Origin: an uncultured Alistipes sp.
GTDB lineage: Bacteria; Bacteroidota; Bacteroidia; Bacteroidales; Rikenellaceae
Reading direction: 5' to 3'
Assembly (NCBI GenBank): GCA_910583985.1
Contig: CAJTYA010000003.1
Coordinates: 1 to 64,000 of the forward strand
DNA: 64,000 nucleotides
Every line of letters begins with the position of its first letter. Within the stretch, counting starts at the first letter, position 1. Shown piece after piece: positions 16,932-23,978 of the stretch. Both the position numbers and the translations under genes were made by a program. A model generated the notes under the pieces. The model made no database searches, had not been told where the DNA came from, and saw only the letters and a list, made by a program, of their open reading frames with translations.

Positions 16932-18053
16932 CTATGCGTGCCGGTGAGCGCAGACGTGTCCTCCGGCGGAATCGTCGTGTGCGTGGCAGCCTTCGCCCGA
17001 ATCGGCGATGCCGCCGGCCAGATAGGTTTCGACCAGCGTCCGCACGTCGCCTTTGCAGCCCCTCAGCACCTCGATTCCGTGCCGGCCCAGTACGTTCAGC
17101 GCTCCGTTGCCCATGTTGCCGGCGAGCATGACCTTCACGCCTTTTTCCTGCAACACGGAGGCGATGCCGCTTTTGCATCCGCAGCCCTGAGGGGCAGGCA
17201 GCGATTCGGGTTCGCCCGCGATGCGGCCGTGCTCGACAGTGAAGATCGAATAGCTTTCGCAGTGGCCGAAATGGTCGTCCACCGCACCGTTCCGCGTGGG
17301 AACGGCGATTTTCGTTGTACTCATAGTCTTATGTATCCGTTGAATGATCGTTCGGGGAGTGTGCGCCCGTTCGGGGACGGCCATGCCGATGCCCGATGCC
17401 CGGAGCCGGTCGAACGTTCCGGCGCCGAACCGGCCGGCCACGACCGTCCGCACGCCCTTGCGGACGAGCCTGTCGGCCATGCGCTCTCCGGCTTCCGCGG
17501 GGGCGTTCCGATACGGGTTTTCGATCGAATCGAGCGCGTCCGTCGCGGGATCGAAGACGAAGTAGCGCCGGCAGCGTCCCGCGTAGGGCGACAGGGCCTC
17601 GTCCGGCGAGTCGCTTTCGGCCGCGACGGCCGTTTTCACGGGCCGGTAGCAGGGACCCTCCGCCCGGAGGCCCGTCACAGGGTCGGTCCCGCACAGCGGG
17701 CATCCTGCCGACCCTTCGGGCGGCAGGAACCGGACGCCGCAGGGAGCGCACCGCTGCCAGCGTACCGTGTCGAAGCAGCCGCCCTCGAAACGGACGGAAC
17801 GTCCTTCGACGAGAGCCTGCGCGATTTTTCGCCGGGCGCTTTCGTAGATGCGCGTGAAGGTCGGACGCGAGACATCCATCTTTTCGGCCGCCCCGGCTTG
17901 GGTCAGCAGTTCGTAGTCGCACAGGCACAGGGCCTCGTACTCCTCGATGCGCAACACCACGCCCTCGGAGGCCGGTCGCGGGCAGCCTGTTGGGTCGAAA
18001 CCCGAAAAGCAGGGCGTGGTCCGCACGATTCTCGTCTTTTTCTTTCTTCCCAT
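16932..18053 (-). CDS. DUF134 DNA-binding protein fused to two NifX/NafY-like (dinitrogenase FeMo-cofactor) domains
   Basis: 373 residues from the ATG at 18053 (MGRKKKTRIV); a TTG further upstream at 18077 is less likely. Residues 1-100 are DUF134/UPF0251, a helix-turn-helix family (AAEKMDVSRPTFTRIYESAR). A zinc-ribbon-like patch follows at about 103-123 (CAPCG ... CPLCG). Then come two NifX-like folds: about 145-240, and about 244-350 (KIAVPTRNGAVDDHFGHCES), the latter with a Gly-Cys-Gly-Cys segment and a His-rich tail (GCHAHDD ... HVCAHRH). It may sense or handle an iron-sulfur or metal cluster and regulate transcription. No nitrogenase genes are nearby. A separate start at 17324 (MSTTKIAV) could produce the last domain alone. 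Confidence 0.8.
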   Translation of the reverse strand: MGRKKKTRIVRTTPCFSGFDPTGCPRPASEGVVLRIEEYEALCLCDYELLTQAGAAEKMDVSRPTFTRIYESARRKIAQALVEGRSVRFEGGCFDTVRWQRCAPCGVRFLPPEGSAGCPLCGTDPVTGLRAEGPCYRPVKTAVAAESDSPDEALSPYAGRCRRYFVFDPATDALDSIENPYRNAPAEAGERMADRLVRKGVRTVVAGRFGAGTFDRLRASGIGMAVPERAHTPRTIIQRIHKTMSTTKIAVPTRNGAVDDHFGHCESYSIFTVEHGRIAGEPESLPAPQGCGCKSGIASVLQEKGVKVMLAGNMGNGALNVLGRHGIEVLRGCKGDVRTLVETYLAGGIADSGEGCHAHDDSAGGHVCAHRHA

Positions 18054-18074
18054 CGGCTCTGTCGGTTTCGGAGG

Positions 18075-18106
18075 CAAAAATAATGAACATTCGTTCGAAA
18101 TGCAAA
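18075..18106 (-). promoter_or_regulatory. Promoter of the DUF134/NifX-like gene
   Basis: TTTG (18106-18103), 20-base spacer, TATTTTTG (18082-18075): exact consensus. Transcription would start near 18068, leaving about 15 bases before the ATG. Confidence 0.85.
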
Positions 18107-18212
18107 TCGTTTTTTATCCGTTTCCCCTTTCGCTTCGCTGCGGAACGGCGGCCGACGGGATTCGTCGTCGGAAGCGGGGATGCCCGCCGGCGTTTTTATT
18201 CGTTTGCGGCCG

Positions 18213-18242
18213 GTTGCGACGTGCTTTTTTTTGATACATTTG
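18213..18242 (+). promoter_or_regulatory. Promoter of the threonine/serine exporter operon
   Basis: TACATTTG at 18235-18242 with GTTG at 18213-18216 (18-base spacer). The upstream element is imperfect. The leader to the ATG at 18346 would be about 95 bases. Confidence 0.6.
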
Positions 18243-18345
18243 CACCGGCGCAACGGGCGGCTGTCCGTCGCGTCCGTCGTTCGCCTCTTGCGGCGGCCGG
18301 CGATCCGGAGGCGGATGCCGCCCCGGAACGTTTACTTGCGGAAGG

Positions 18346-19116
18346 ATGATCGAGAGCGAAGACGAATTGAAGAGGGTCGGGCGGTTTATCGCCGAGTATG
18401 CCGCGCGTTTGCTGGGCGCCGGCGTCCACACCTCGCGCGTGGTCCGCAATTCCAAACGCATCGGCCGGTCCCAGGGTGTGGACGTGCGCATGACGACCTT
18501 GCAGAAGACGGTCGTCATGACGCTCTGCACGCCGTCGGGCAGCATCGTCCGTACCGAGGTGATCGACATTGCTGCGCTGCCGATCGGGTTCGAGCTCAAT
18601 TCCGACCTCAGCGCACTGAGCTGGGAGGCCTGCGACGAGCACCTGTCGCTCGAAGAACTCCGGCGGCGCTACGAGCGGATCATCTCCAAACCCCGTATCG
18701 ACCCGATGTTCGTATTGGTCGTCGTGGGACTGGCCAACGCTTCGTTCTGCAAACTCTTCGGGGGCGACTGGACGGCCGTAGGCGTCGTGTTCACCGCGAC
18801 GCTCATCGGATTCTACACCCGCCAGCGGTTGCAGCTCCGCGGCGTCAACCACTATATCGTTTTCGTCGTGTCGGCTTTCGTTGCGTCGATATGCGCCTCC
18901 TCGGCCCTGATGTTCGATACGACGGCCGAGATTGCCATCGCCACGAGCGTGCTGTACCTCATTCCCGGCGTGCCGCTCATCAACGGCGTGATCGACATCG
19001 TCGAGGGACATGTCCTGATCGGGTGTACGCGCCTGATCCACTCCCTGCTGCTGGTCTTCTGCATCGCCGCGGGGCTGTCCGCCACGTTGTTGCTCGTCAA
19101 AAACAGTCTGCTATGA
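18346..19116 (+). CDS. Threonine/serine exporter, large subunit (ThrE N-terminal, DUF1212)
   Basis: 256 residues. The N-terminal cytoplasmic half (about 1-115) is the DUF1212 domain, with LLGAGVHTSRVVRNSKRIG near the start. The second half has about five membrane helices, beginning MFVLVVVGLANASFCKLF. In the ThrE family this protein and a smaller partner together export threonine and serine across the inner membrane. The partner begins inside the stop codon of this gene (ATGA), so the two are translationally coupled. Full length for the split form of the family. Confidence 0.88.
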   Translation: MIESEDELKRVGRFIAEYAARLLGAGVHTSRVVRNSKRIGRSQGVDVRMTTLQKTVVMTLCTPSGSIVRTEVIDIAALPIGFELNSDLSALSWEACDEHLSLEELRRRYERIISKPRIDPMFVLVVVGLANASFCKLFGGDWTAVGVVFTATLIGFYTRQRLQLRGVNHYIVFVVSAFVASICASSALMFDTTAEIAIATSVLYLIPGVPLINGVIDIVEGHVLIGCTRLIHSLLLVFCIAAGLSATLLLVKNSLL

Positions 19117-19607
19117 TACCGGCCGATATACTGTCTGACGGCTTTTTCGCGGCTGTGGCCGCCATCGGCTTCGGGGCCATTTCCGATCCTCCGATGCGGG
19201 CTTTCCCGTACATAGCGGCGCTCGCTGCCGCGGGCCATGCCCTGCGCTTTTGCCTGATGGAGGCTCTGGGCGTCGACATCGCCTCGGCCTCGCTGTGCGC
19301 GTCGTTCCTTATCGGCATGGGCAGCCTGTGGTTCGGCACCCGCATCCGTTGTCCGATGACGGTGCTCTACATCCCGGCCCTGCTGCCGATGGTGCCGGGG
19401 ATGTATGCCTACAAGGTTGTTTTTTCGCTGATCATGTTCATGCAGAACCTCGCCGACCCCGTGGCCGGGGAGCACTATATGCAACAGTTGTTTCTCAATG
19501 CCGTGGTCGCGTGCAGCGTGATTTTCATGCTCGCTCTCGGAGCGACGCTGCCTATTTTTCTTTTCAACGACAAGGCCTATTCGCTGACCCGGCGTAAAAA
19601 GCCGTAA
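19113..19607 (+). CDS. Threonine/serine exporter, small subunit (ThrE C-terminal, DUF3815)
   Basis: 164 residues starting at the ATG at 19113, which overlaps the previous stop by four bases. There are four to five membrane helices, with the family's loop LWFGTRIRCPMTVLYIPALL and an ending on a basic stretch (LTRRKKP). In single-chain ThrE this half is fused to DUF1212; here it is separate, as in many Bacteroidetes. It works with the preceding protein in amino-acid export. Confidence 0.87.
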   Translation: MIPADILSDGFFAAVAAIGFGAISDPPMRAFPYIAALAAAGHALRFCLMEALGVDIASASLCASFLIGMGSLWFGTRIRCPMTVLYIPALLPMVPGMYAYKVVFSLIMFMQNLADPVAGEHYMQQLFLNAVVACSVIFMLALGATLPIFLFNDKAYSLTRRKKP

Positions 19608-19633
19608 AAAACAGACGGAGGACGAACCACACG

Positions 19634-20365
19634 ATGGAAATTTTCTGGCATACGATTGCTCGGTACAACGCGGCCACTTGGCCCGTCCAGATCGTTCTGG
19701 TCGCGGCGGCTGTCGCGCTCACCGTGCTGCTGTACCGCCGGCCGACGAGTACGGTCCGGAAACTGACGAAGCTGTATCTGGCGCTGCTCAACGCTTGGAT
19801 CGCGGTGGCCTACTATTCGGTCTATTGCGCGCAGCGGGACTATCATTATATTCCGGCCTTCTTCTGGGGAGCTATGGCCGCCGTGTGGGTGTACGACCTT
19901 TGTACGGGGTATACGACCTTCGAGCGGACCTATCGCCACGACCGTTTCACGGCCGTGCTCTACCTGCTTCCGTTTCTCTACCCGGTGTTTTCGCTGCTGC
20001 GGGGACTCGAATTTCCGGGCATCACCACACCTGTCATGCCGTGCTGCGTGGCCGTGTACACCGTCGCTCTGCTGCTGGCCTTCTCCCGGAGGGTCAACCT
20101 GTTCGTGATTCTCATTCTGTGCCATTGGGCCATCCTCGGCCTGTCGAAAGTCTATTTCTTCCGGATGCCGGAGGATTCGCTGCTGACGTGCAGCATCGTG
20201 CCGGCCCTCTATCTCTTTTTCAAGGAGTATATCGACACGCACCTCGACGCCACGACCAAGCCCGACGCCCGGACGATGCACCGGTTGCTGGTGCTGCTCT
20301 GTGTCGTGGTCGGCGTCTTTTTCGCCGTGGCGATCGTTCACGAGTTCGCCGAAGGGATTCTCTGA
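19634..20365 (+). CDS. DUF6064-like multi-pass membrane protein
   Basis: 243 residues with about seven hydrophobic segments. The opening MEIFWHTIARYNAATWPVQI is the pattern I associate with DUF6064 proteins of unknown function. There are no catalytic motifs. The ATG is 26 bases after the exporter's small subunit, in the same direction, so it probably belongs to the same transcript. It has a membrane location; any link to amino-acid export is only from position. Confidence 0.7.
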   Translation: MEIFWHTIARYNAATWPVQIVLVAAAVALTVLLYRRPTSTVRKLTKLYLALLNAWIAVAYYSVYCAQRDYHYIPAFFWGAMAAVWVYDLCTGYTTFERTYRHDRFTAVLYLLPFLYPVFSLLRGLEFPGITTPVMPCCVAVYTVALLLAFSRRVNLFVILILCHWAILGLSKVYFFRMPEDSLLTCSIVPALYLFFKEYIDTHLDATTKPDARTMHRLLVLLCVVVGVFFAVAIVHEFAEGIL

Positions 20366-20534
20366 GGACGGCTCTTCGGCAAGCCGTCGGTCCGGCGGGC
20401 TGCGGCCGTCGAGGACCGTTCACATATTGTCGTTATCGGTCGTCTCCGGCTTCGCGATGTGACGGAATCCGTGCAGGCCGCCGCCTCTCCGCGGGTTTTT
20501 CGGACACGGGGTGCCGTAATTTCCCGTTCGGGCT

Positions 20535-20542
20535 TATCTTTG
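20535..20542 (+). promoter_or_regulatory. -7 element of the SpoU methyltransferase gene
   Basis: TATCTTTG fits TAnnTTTG and lies 18 bases before the ATG at 20561. The matching upstream TTTG is not clear. Confidence 0.5.
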
Positions 20543-20560
20543 CGGAAAGTTATTTCGCCG

Positions 20561-21100
20561 ATGAGAAAGATTTCGAACAGCGAGCTGGGCCGTCCCTCGG
20601 CCGAGGAGTTCGCCCGCATGCCCAAATGTCCCGTCGTCGTCGTGCTCGACGACGTGCGGAGTCTCAACAACGTGGGGTCCTTTTTCCGTACCTGCGATGC
20701 CTTTGCCGTCGAGCGGCTCTTTTTGTGCGGCATCACGGCCACGCCGCCCCACCGCGATATTCACAAGACGGCTCTGGGCGCCGAGCTGACCGTGCCGTGG
20801 GAGTACGTCCCGGATGCGGCCGAGGCCGTGCGCCGGCTTCGGACCGAGGGGTGGACGGTGCTGGCCGTCGAGCAGGTCGAGGGCGCCGTTTCTCTGGGCG
20901 AGTGGAAGACGGAGCCGGGGGAGCGTTACGCGTTGGTGTTCGGCAACGAGGTGCGCGGCGTGGGGCAGGCTGCGGCCGATCTGTGCGACGGGGCCGTCGA
21001 GGTGCCCCAGTCCGGTACCAAACACTCCATCAACGTGTCTGTGTGCGGGGGCGTCGTGCTGTGGGAGGTCTACCGGCAATGGCTCGCTCACGGCCGGTAG
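20561..21100 (+). CDS. SpoU/TrmH-family RNA 2'-O-ribose methyltransferase
   Basis: 179 residues from the ATG at 20561 (MRKISNSELGRP). It carries the SPOUT knot motifs in order: motif 1 in DDVRSLNNVGSFFRTCDAF (about 28-46), motif 2 in VFGNEVRGVG (about 126-135), and motif 3 in VPQSGTKHSINVSVCGG (about 147-163). It transfers a methyl group from S-adenosylmethionine to a ribose of tRNA or rRNA; the exact target cannot be told. It lacks the extra N-terminal substrate-binding domain, so it is the short form. The TATCTTTG at 20535 supports this start over upstream ones. Confidence 0.9.
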   Translation: MRKISNSELGRPSAEEFARMPKCPVVVVLDDVRSLNNVGSFFRTCDAFAVERLFLCGITATPPHRDIHKTALGAELTVPWEYVPDAAEAVRRLRTEGWTVLAVEQVEGAVSLGEWKTEPGERYALVFGNEVRGVGQAAADLCDGAVEVPQSGTKHSINVSVCGGVVLWEVYRQWLAHGR

Positions 21101-21120
21101 GCGGAATAATGGGCGGATTT

Positions 21121-21152
21121 GTTGCCCGTTGTCGATTATAATCCTACATTTG
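21121..21152 (+). promoter_or_regulatory. Promoter of panB
   Basis: GTTG (21121-21124), 20-base spacer, TACATTTG (21145-21152). Leader of about 17 bases to the ATG at 21176. Confidence 0.65.
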
Positions 21153-21175
21153 CGCCGAACAAACTCTACCGAACC

Positions 21176-21991
21176 ATGTCAAGCGACAGCAAAACCAGAG
21201 TGGTAACTACCTATCGCCTGCGGGAGATGAAAGCCCGCGGCGAAAAAATTTCGATGCTCACCTCCTACGACTATTCGATGGCCCGTATCGTCGACGGTGC
21301 CGGTGTGGATGTCATTCTGGTGGGCGATTCGGCGGCCAACGTGATGGCCGGTTACGAAACGACCGTTCCCATCACGCTCGACCAGATGATCTATCACGCC
21401 CGCAGCGTGACGCGTGCGGTGAAACGGGCGCTGGTAGTGGTGGATATGCCGTTCGGAACCTATCAGGGCGATCCGAAAGTGGCGCTCGCCTCGGCCGTCC
21501 GCATCATGAAGGAGTCCGAGGCCGACGCCCTCAAGCTCGAAGGCGGGGAGGAGATTCTCGAGTCGGTTGAACGCATCCTCTCCGCCGGGATTCCGGTGAT
21601 GGGGCATCTGGGCCTTACGCCCCAGTCGATCCATAAATACGGCACGTACAGCGTACGGGCCAAGGAAGAGGCCGAGGCCGAGAAACTGGTGCGCGATGCC
21701 CGCCTGCTCGAAAAGGCCGGATGTTTCGGCATCGTGCTCGAAAAGATTCCCGCCGCGCTGGCCTCCCGCGTGGCCTCGGAGCTGGAAATTCCGGTCATCG
21801 GCATCGGCGCCGGCGGCGGCGTGGACGGGCAGGTGCTCGTCGTCCACGACATGCTGGGCATCAACAACGGGTTCTCGCCCCGTTTTCTGCGTCGCTACGC
21901 CGACCTCTATACGCAGATGACCGACGGCGTGAGCCGCTATATCGAGGACGTGAAGAGCGGGGACTTCCCCAACGAGAAGGAGCAGTATTAG
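21176..21991 (+). CDS. panB: 3-methyl-2-oxobutanoate hydroxymethyltransferase
   Basis: 271 residues, usual length. It makes ketopantoate from 2-oxoisovalerate and methylenetetrahydrofolate, the first committed step to pantothenate and CoA. Family motifs are visible: [15 protein letters not shown], metal-ligand Asp in [23 protein letters not shown], AlaLeuLysLeuGluGly (ALKLEGG), [10 protein letters not shown] and [15 protein letters not shown]. The ATG at 21176 is chosen over one 57 bases upstream because the promoter's -7 box lies between them. No other pan gene is adjacent. A 100-bp segment of this gene (21398-21497) has an inverted, 91%-identical copy at 22470-22569. Confidence 0.96.
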   Translation: MSSDSKTRVVTTYRLREMKARGEKISMLTSYDYSMARIVDGAGVDVILVGDSAANVMAGYETTVPITLDQMIYHARSVTRAVKRALVVVDMPFGTYQGDPKVALASAVRIMKESEADALKLEGGEEILESVERILSAGIPVMGHLGLTPQSIHKYGTYSVRAKEEAEAEKLVRDARLLEKAGCFGIVLEKIPAALASRVASELEIPVIGIGAGGGVDGQVLVVHDMLGINNGFSPRFLRRYADLYTQMTDGVSRYIEDVKSGDFPNEKEQY

Positions 21992-22598
21992 TCGCCGGCA
22001 GGCCCTCTTTGGGGTGCCGCGGCGCGTTAGAAAAAAGAGGGCAGGGGAACGTTCGTTTCCCGTATCTGCGGAAAAAATCGGAAAATCCGCCGGAGGTTCT
22101 CTTTTCCGTATATCGGGACGGAGACATCTGCGGCCGAATGGAAAACGGCGGTCGCGGAGCGGTAGAATAGCAAGCCTTCCTTCGATACGACGGGACGGCA
22201 GCGCGAAGCCCGAAGGGCGTTTTCGTCGCTGTCCGTCCTTTTTCTTTTTCGGAGGCTCGTTGTCGCAGGAGCGCCCTTAAAAAAACGGAACGATGCAATA
22301 AGGGGTAAACCGCACAGGAATAGTGCTTTATAGGTATTTCTGCGGAGGTAAGATAGCGGGTTATACCGCATGAAAAGACATAATTCGGAAAGAGTTACGT
22401 TACCACGACGGACGGGCCTCCTTTTTTCGAATGCGTTTTTCGATTGCGCCGGTCGGCGGAAGACTGTCTCGGCCGAGGCGAGCGCCGCTTTCGGATCGCC
22501 TTGATAGGTTCCGAACGGCATATCCACCGCCATCGATGCCCGTTTCACCGCACGCGTCGCGCTGCGGGCGTCCTTGGCGCGACCGTTCCGCGGCTCCG
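21992..22598. other. Intergenic region containing a panB-derived fragment
   Basis: About 600 bp between the convergent panB and serine hydrolase genes. Apart from the panB-like copy at 22470-22569 no gene is recognisable. A pair CCCTCTTT / AAAGAGGG (about 22000-22045) could form a loose terminator after panB. Confidence 0.5.
22470..22569 (-). pseudogene. Inverted partial copy of panB (100 bp)
   Basis: The minus strand here aligns to panB 21398-21497 without gaps, with 9 mismatches in 100 by my reading. The translation stays in frame and protein-like (RSATRAVKRASMAVDMPFGT then YQGDPKAALASAE against [20 protein letters not shown] then [13 protein letters not shown]). Six of the mismatches cluster in a 9-base patch. 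No other part of panB is present, so it is a duplicated fragment or the last remnant of a second copy, 29 bases past the end of the serine hydrolase gene. Confidence 0.85.
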
Positions 22599-23978
22599 TT
22601 ACGGCCGGGCGGCTTCTTCTTGCGCAGGGGTTGCCGGAAGGGAATCGCCGGAGAGGGCGGAACCGGTCGGACTGCCGGGCGAATTCTCTACGACGAACAG
22701 GTCGCGGTCGGGCCAGTTTTTTACCTTGCTCATCGCTTGGGCCATCATAGCCGATATTTTCTTCGGAAAACGCGAGCCGGACCACGAGCTCGTGTTGGTG
22801 ACGAACACCCACGTATAGCCGTCGTGCTGGCGCTTGAGCATGGCGCTCGAACCCGACAGCGAGCCCGTGCGCGACCAGTCGTCGCTTTCGGTCGTCTGCA
22901 TCCATCCGATGGGGTAGCGGCCCTTGTCTGTGGCCGTCATGTAGGCGATCGTGGCGGGCTTCAGGATGTCGGGTTTCGAGTCGTCGGGGTCGATGGCCGT
23001 GATGAATTTCATCAGTTCCGAGGGCGAGGCCACCCATCCGCCCGCTCCGCCGAGCACCTGCATGTCGCATCCTCCGTAACAGCGCCGGACGAGCCGTCCG
23101 CTGCCGTCGTAGGATTCCACCGGCTCGGAATCCGCCGGTTCATAGTAACGCACTTCGTTGGGGAACCGTTCCTCGTAGCTCGAACGGCCGACGTGCATGT
23201 CCCGGCAGCCGACGGGGGCCAGAATGCTGTCGCGGATGTAGCGTTCGTAGGGCATGCCGCTCACTTTTTCGATCACCTTGCTCAGCACGACGTAGCCCAG
23301 ATTGGAGTAGATGTTGCTTTCGCCCGGAGCGTACCGCAGCCGCGTTCGGGTCGCGTAACGGACCATCTGGTCGAGGTCGACGGGCGCTTCGATGCCCAGT
23401 TGGCGGGCGACGCTCGCGGAGTGGAACAGCGGGTCGCCCGCCCGGATCGAATAGCCTCCCTGATGGCGCAGCAGGTGTTCGACGGTGATTTTCTCGATCC
23501 GCCGGTCGCGGATGTCCCGAAAGAGCGAGTCGTCGAGAATCCCTTCCGGTCCGAAGACGCGCGCCTCCAGCGAGAGGCGTCCCTCCTCGCGGAGCTTCAT
23601 GATGCCGGTGGCGGTGATGAGCTTCGAGAGCGAGGCGATGCGGAAGATGTGCCGCACGTCCGTCGGGACGCCCGCTTCCTTGTCTGCCCAGCCGAAACCT
23701 TTGGTGTAGAGCAGCCGTCCGTCTTTCATCACGGCGATCGAGGCCCCCGTGATTTCCCATCGTTCCATGAACTCCCGTACCGTCCGCTCGAAGCCTTCGG
23801 TCTCCCGAAGTGCCGAATGGGAGTTGTCCAACAGGTGGTTGATGCCCGCCGGAGCGGAGGTCTCCGCCGTGTCCGCTGCGCATCCCGTGTTTCCGGCGCC
23901 GTCGCGGCAGCCCCTCTGCAATGTGACGGTCGTCAGCACTAAACACAGCGCGAAGTATAGTCGTCGGATCGCTTTCAC
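22599..23978 (-). CDS. Serine hydrolase of the beta-lactamase / penicillin-binding (class C-like) family
   Basis: 459 residues from a GTG at 23978 that overlaps the stop of the upstream gene (GTGA). The N-terminal hydrophobic segment (LYFALCLVLTTVTL) is an export signal. Motifs include the nucleophile box Ser-Leu-Ser-Lys (SLSKLITATGIMKL), Tyr-Ser-Asn in GESNIYSNLGYVVLSKV, and a final SGSSAML region in place of the usual KTG. The family includes D-aminopeptidases, esterases and peptidoglycan-active enzymes; nothing here shows antibiotic hydrolysis. Translational coupling to the cytochrome c biogenesis gene is unexplained. The last 30 residues are an unstructured tail. Confidence 0.85.
   Translation of the reverse strand: MKAIRRLYFALCLVLTTVTLQRGCRDGAGNTGCAADTAETSAPAGINHLLDNSHSALRETEGFERTVREFMERWEITGASIAVMKDGRLLYTKGFGWADKEAGVPTDVRHIFRIASLSKLITATGIMKLREEGRLSLEARVFGPEGILDDSLFRDIRDRRIEKITVEHLLRHQGGYSIRAGDPLFHSASVARQLGIEAPVDLDQMVRYATRTRLRYAPGESNIYSNLGYVVLSKVIEKVSGMPYERYIRDSILAPVGCRDMHVGRSSYEERFPNEVRYYEPADSEPVESYDGSGRLVRRCYGGCDMQVLGGAGGWVASPSELMKFITAIDPDDSKPDILKPATIAYMTATDKGRYPIGWMQTTESDDWSRTGSLSGSSAMLKRQHDGYTWVFVTNTSSWSGSRFPKKISAMMAQAMSKVKNWPDRDLFVVENSPGSPTGSALSGDSLPATPAQEEAARP

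Noticed and set aside
18180..19607. 475-codon plus-strand frame reading through both exporter genes
   Set aside because: Only its last 164 codons are the real small subunit; the earlier part is an out-of-frame shadow of the large subunit.
22027..23070. 347-codon minus-strand frame including the panB-like piece
   Set aside because: Only 33 codons resemble panB; the rest is shadow of the serine hydrolase in another frame and intergenic DNA.
22599..23978. Antibiotic-resistance beta-lactamase
   Set aside because: Only the general SxxK/YxN serine-hydrolase pattern is present; the KTG box is not canonical and context is not resistance-related.
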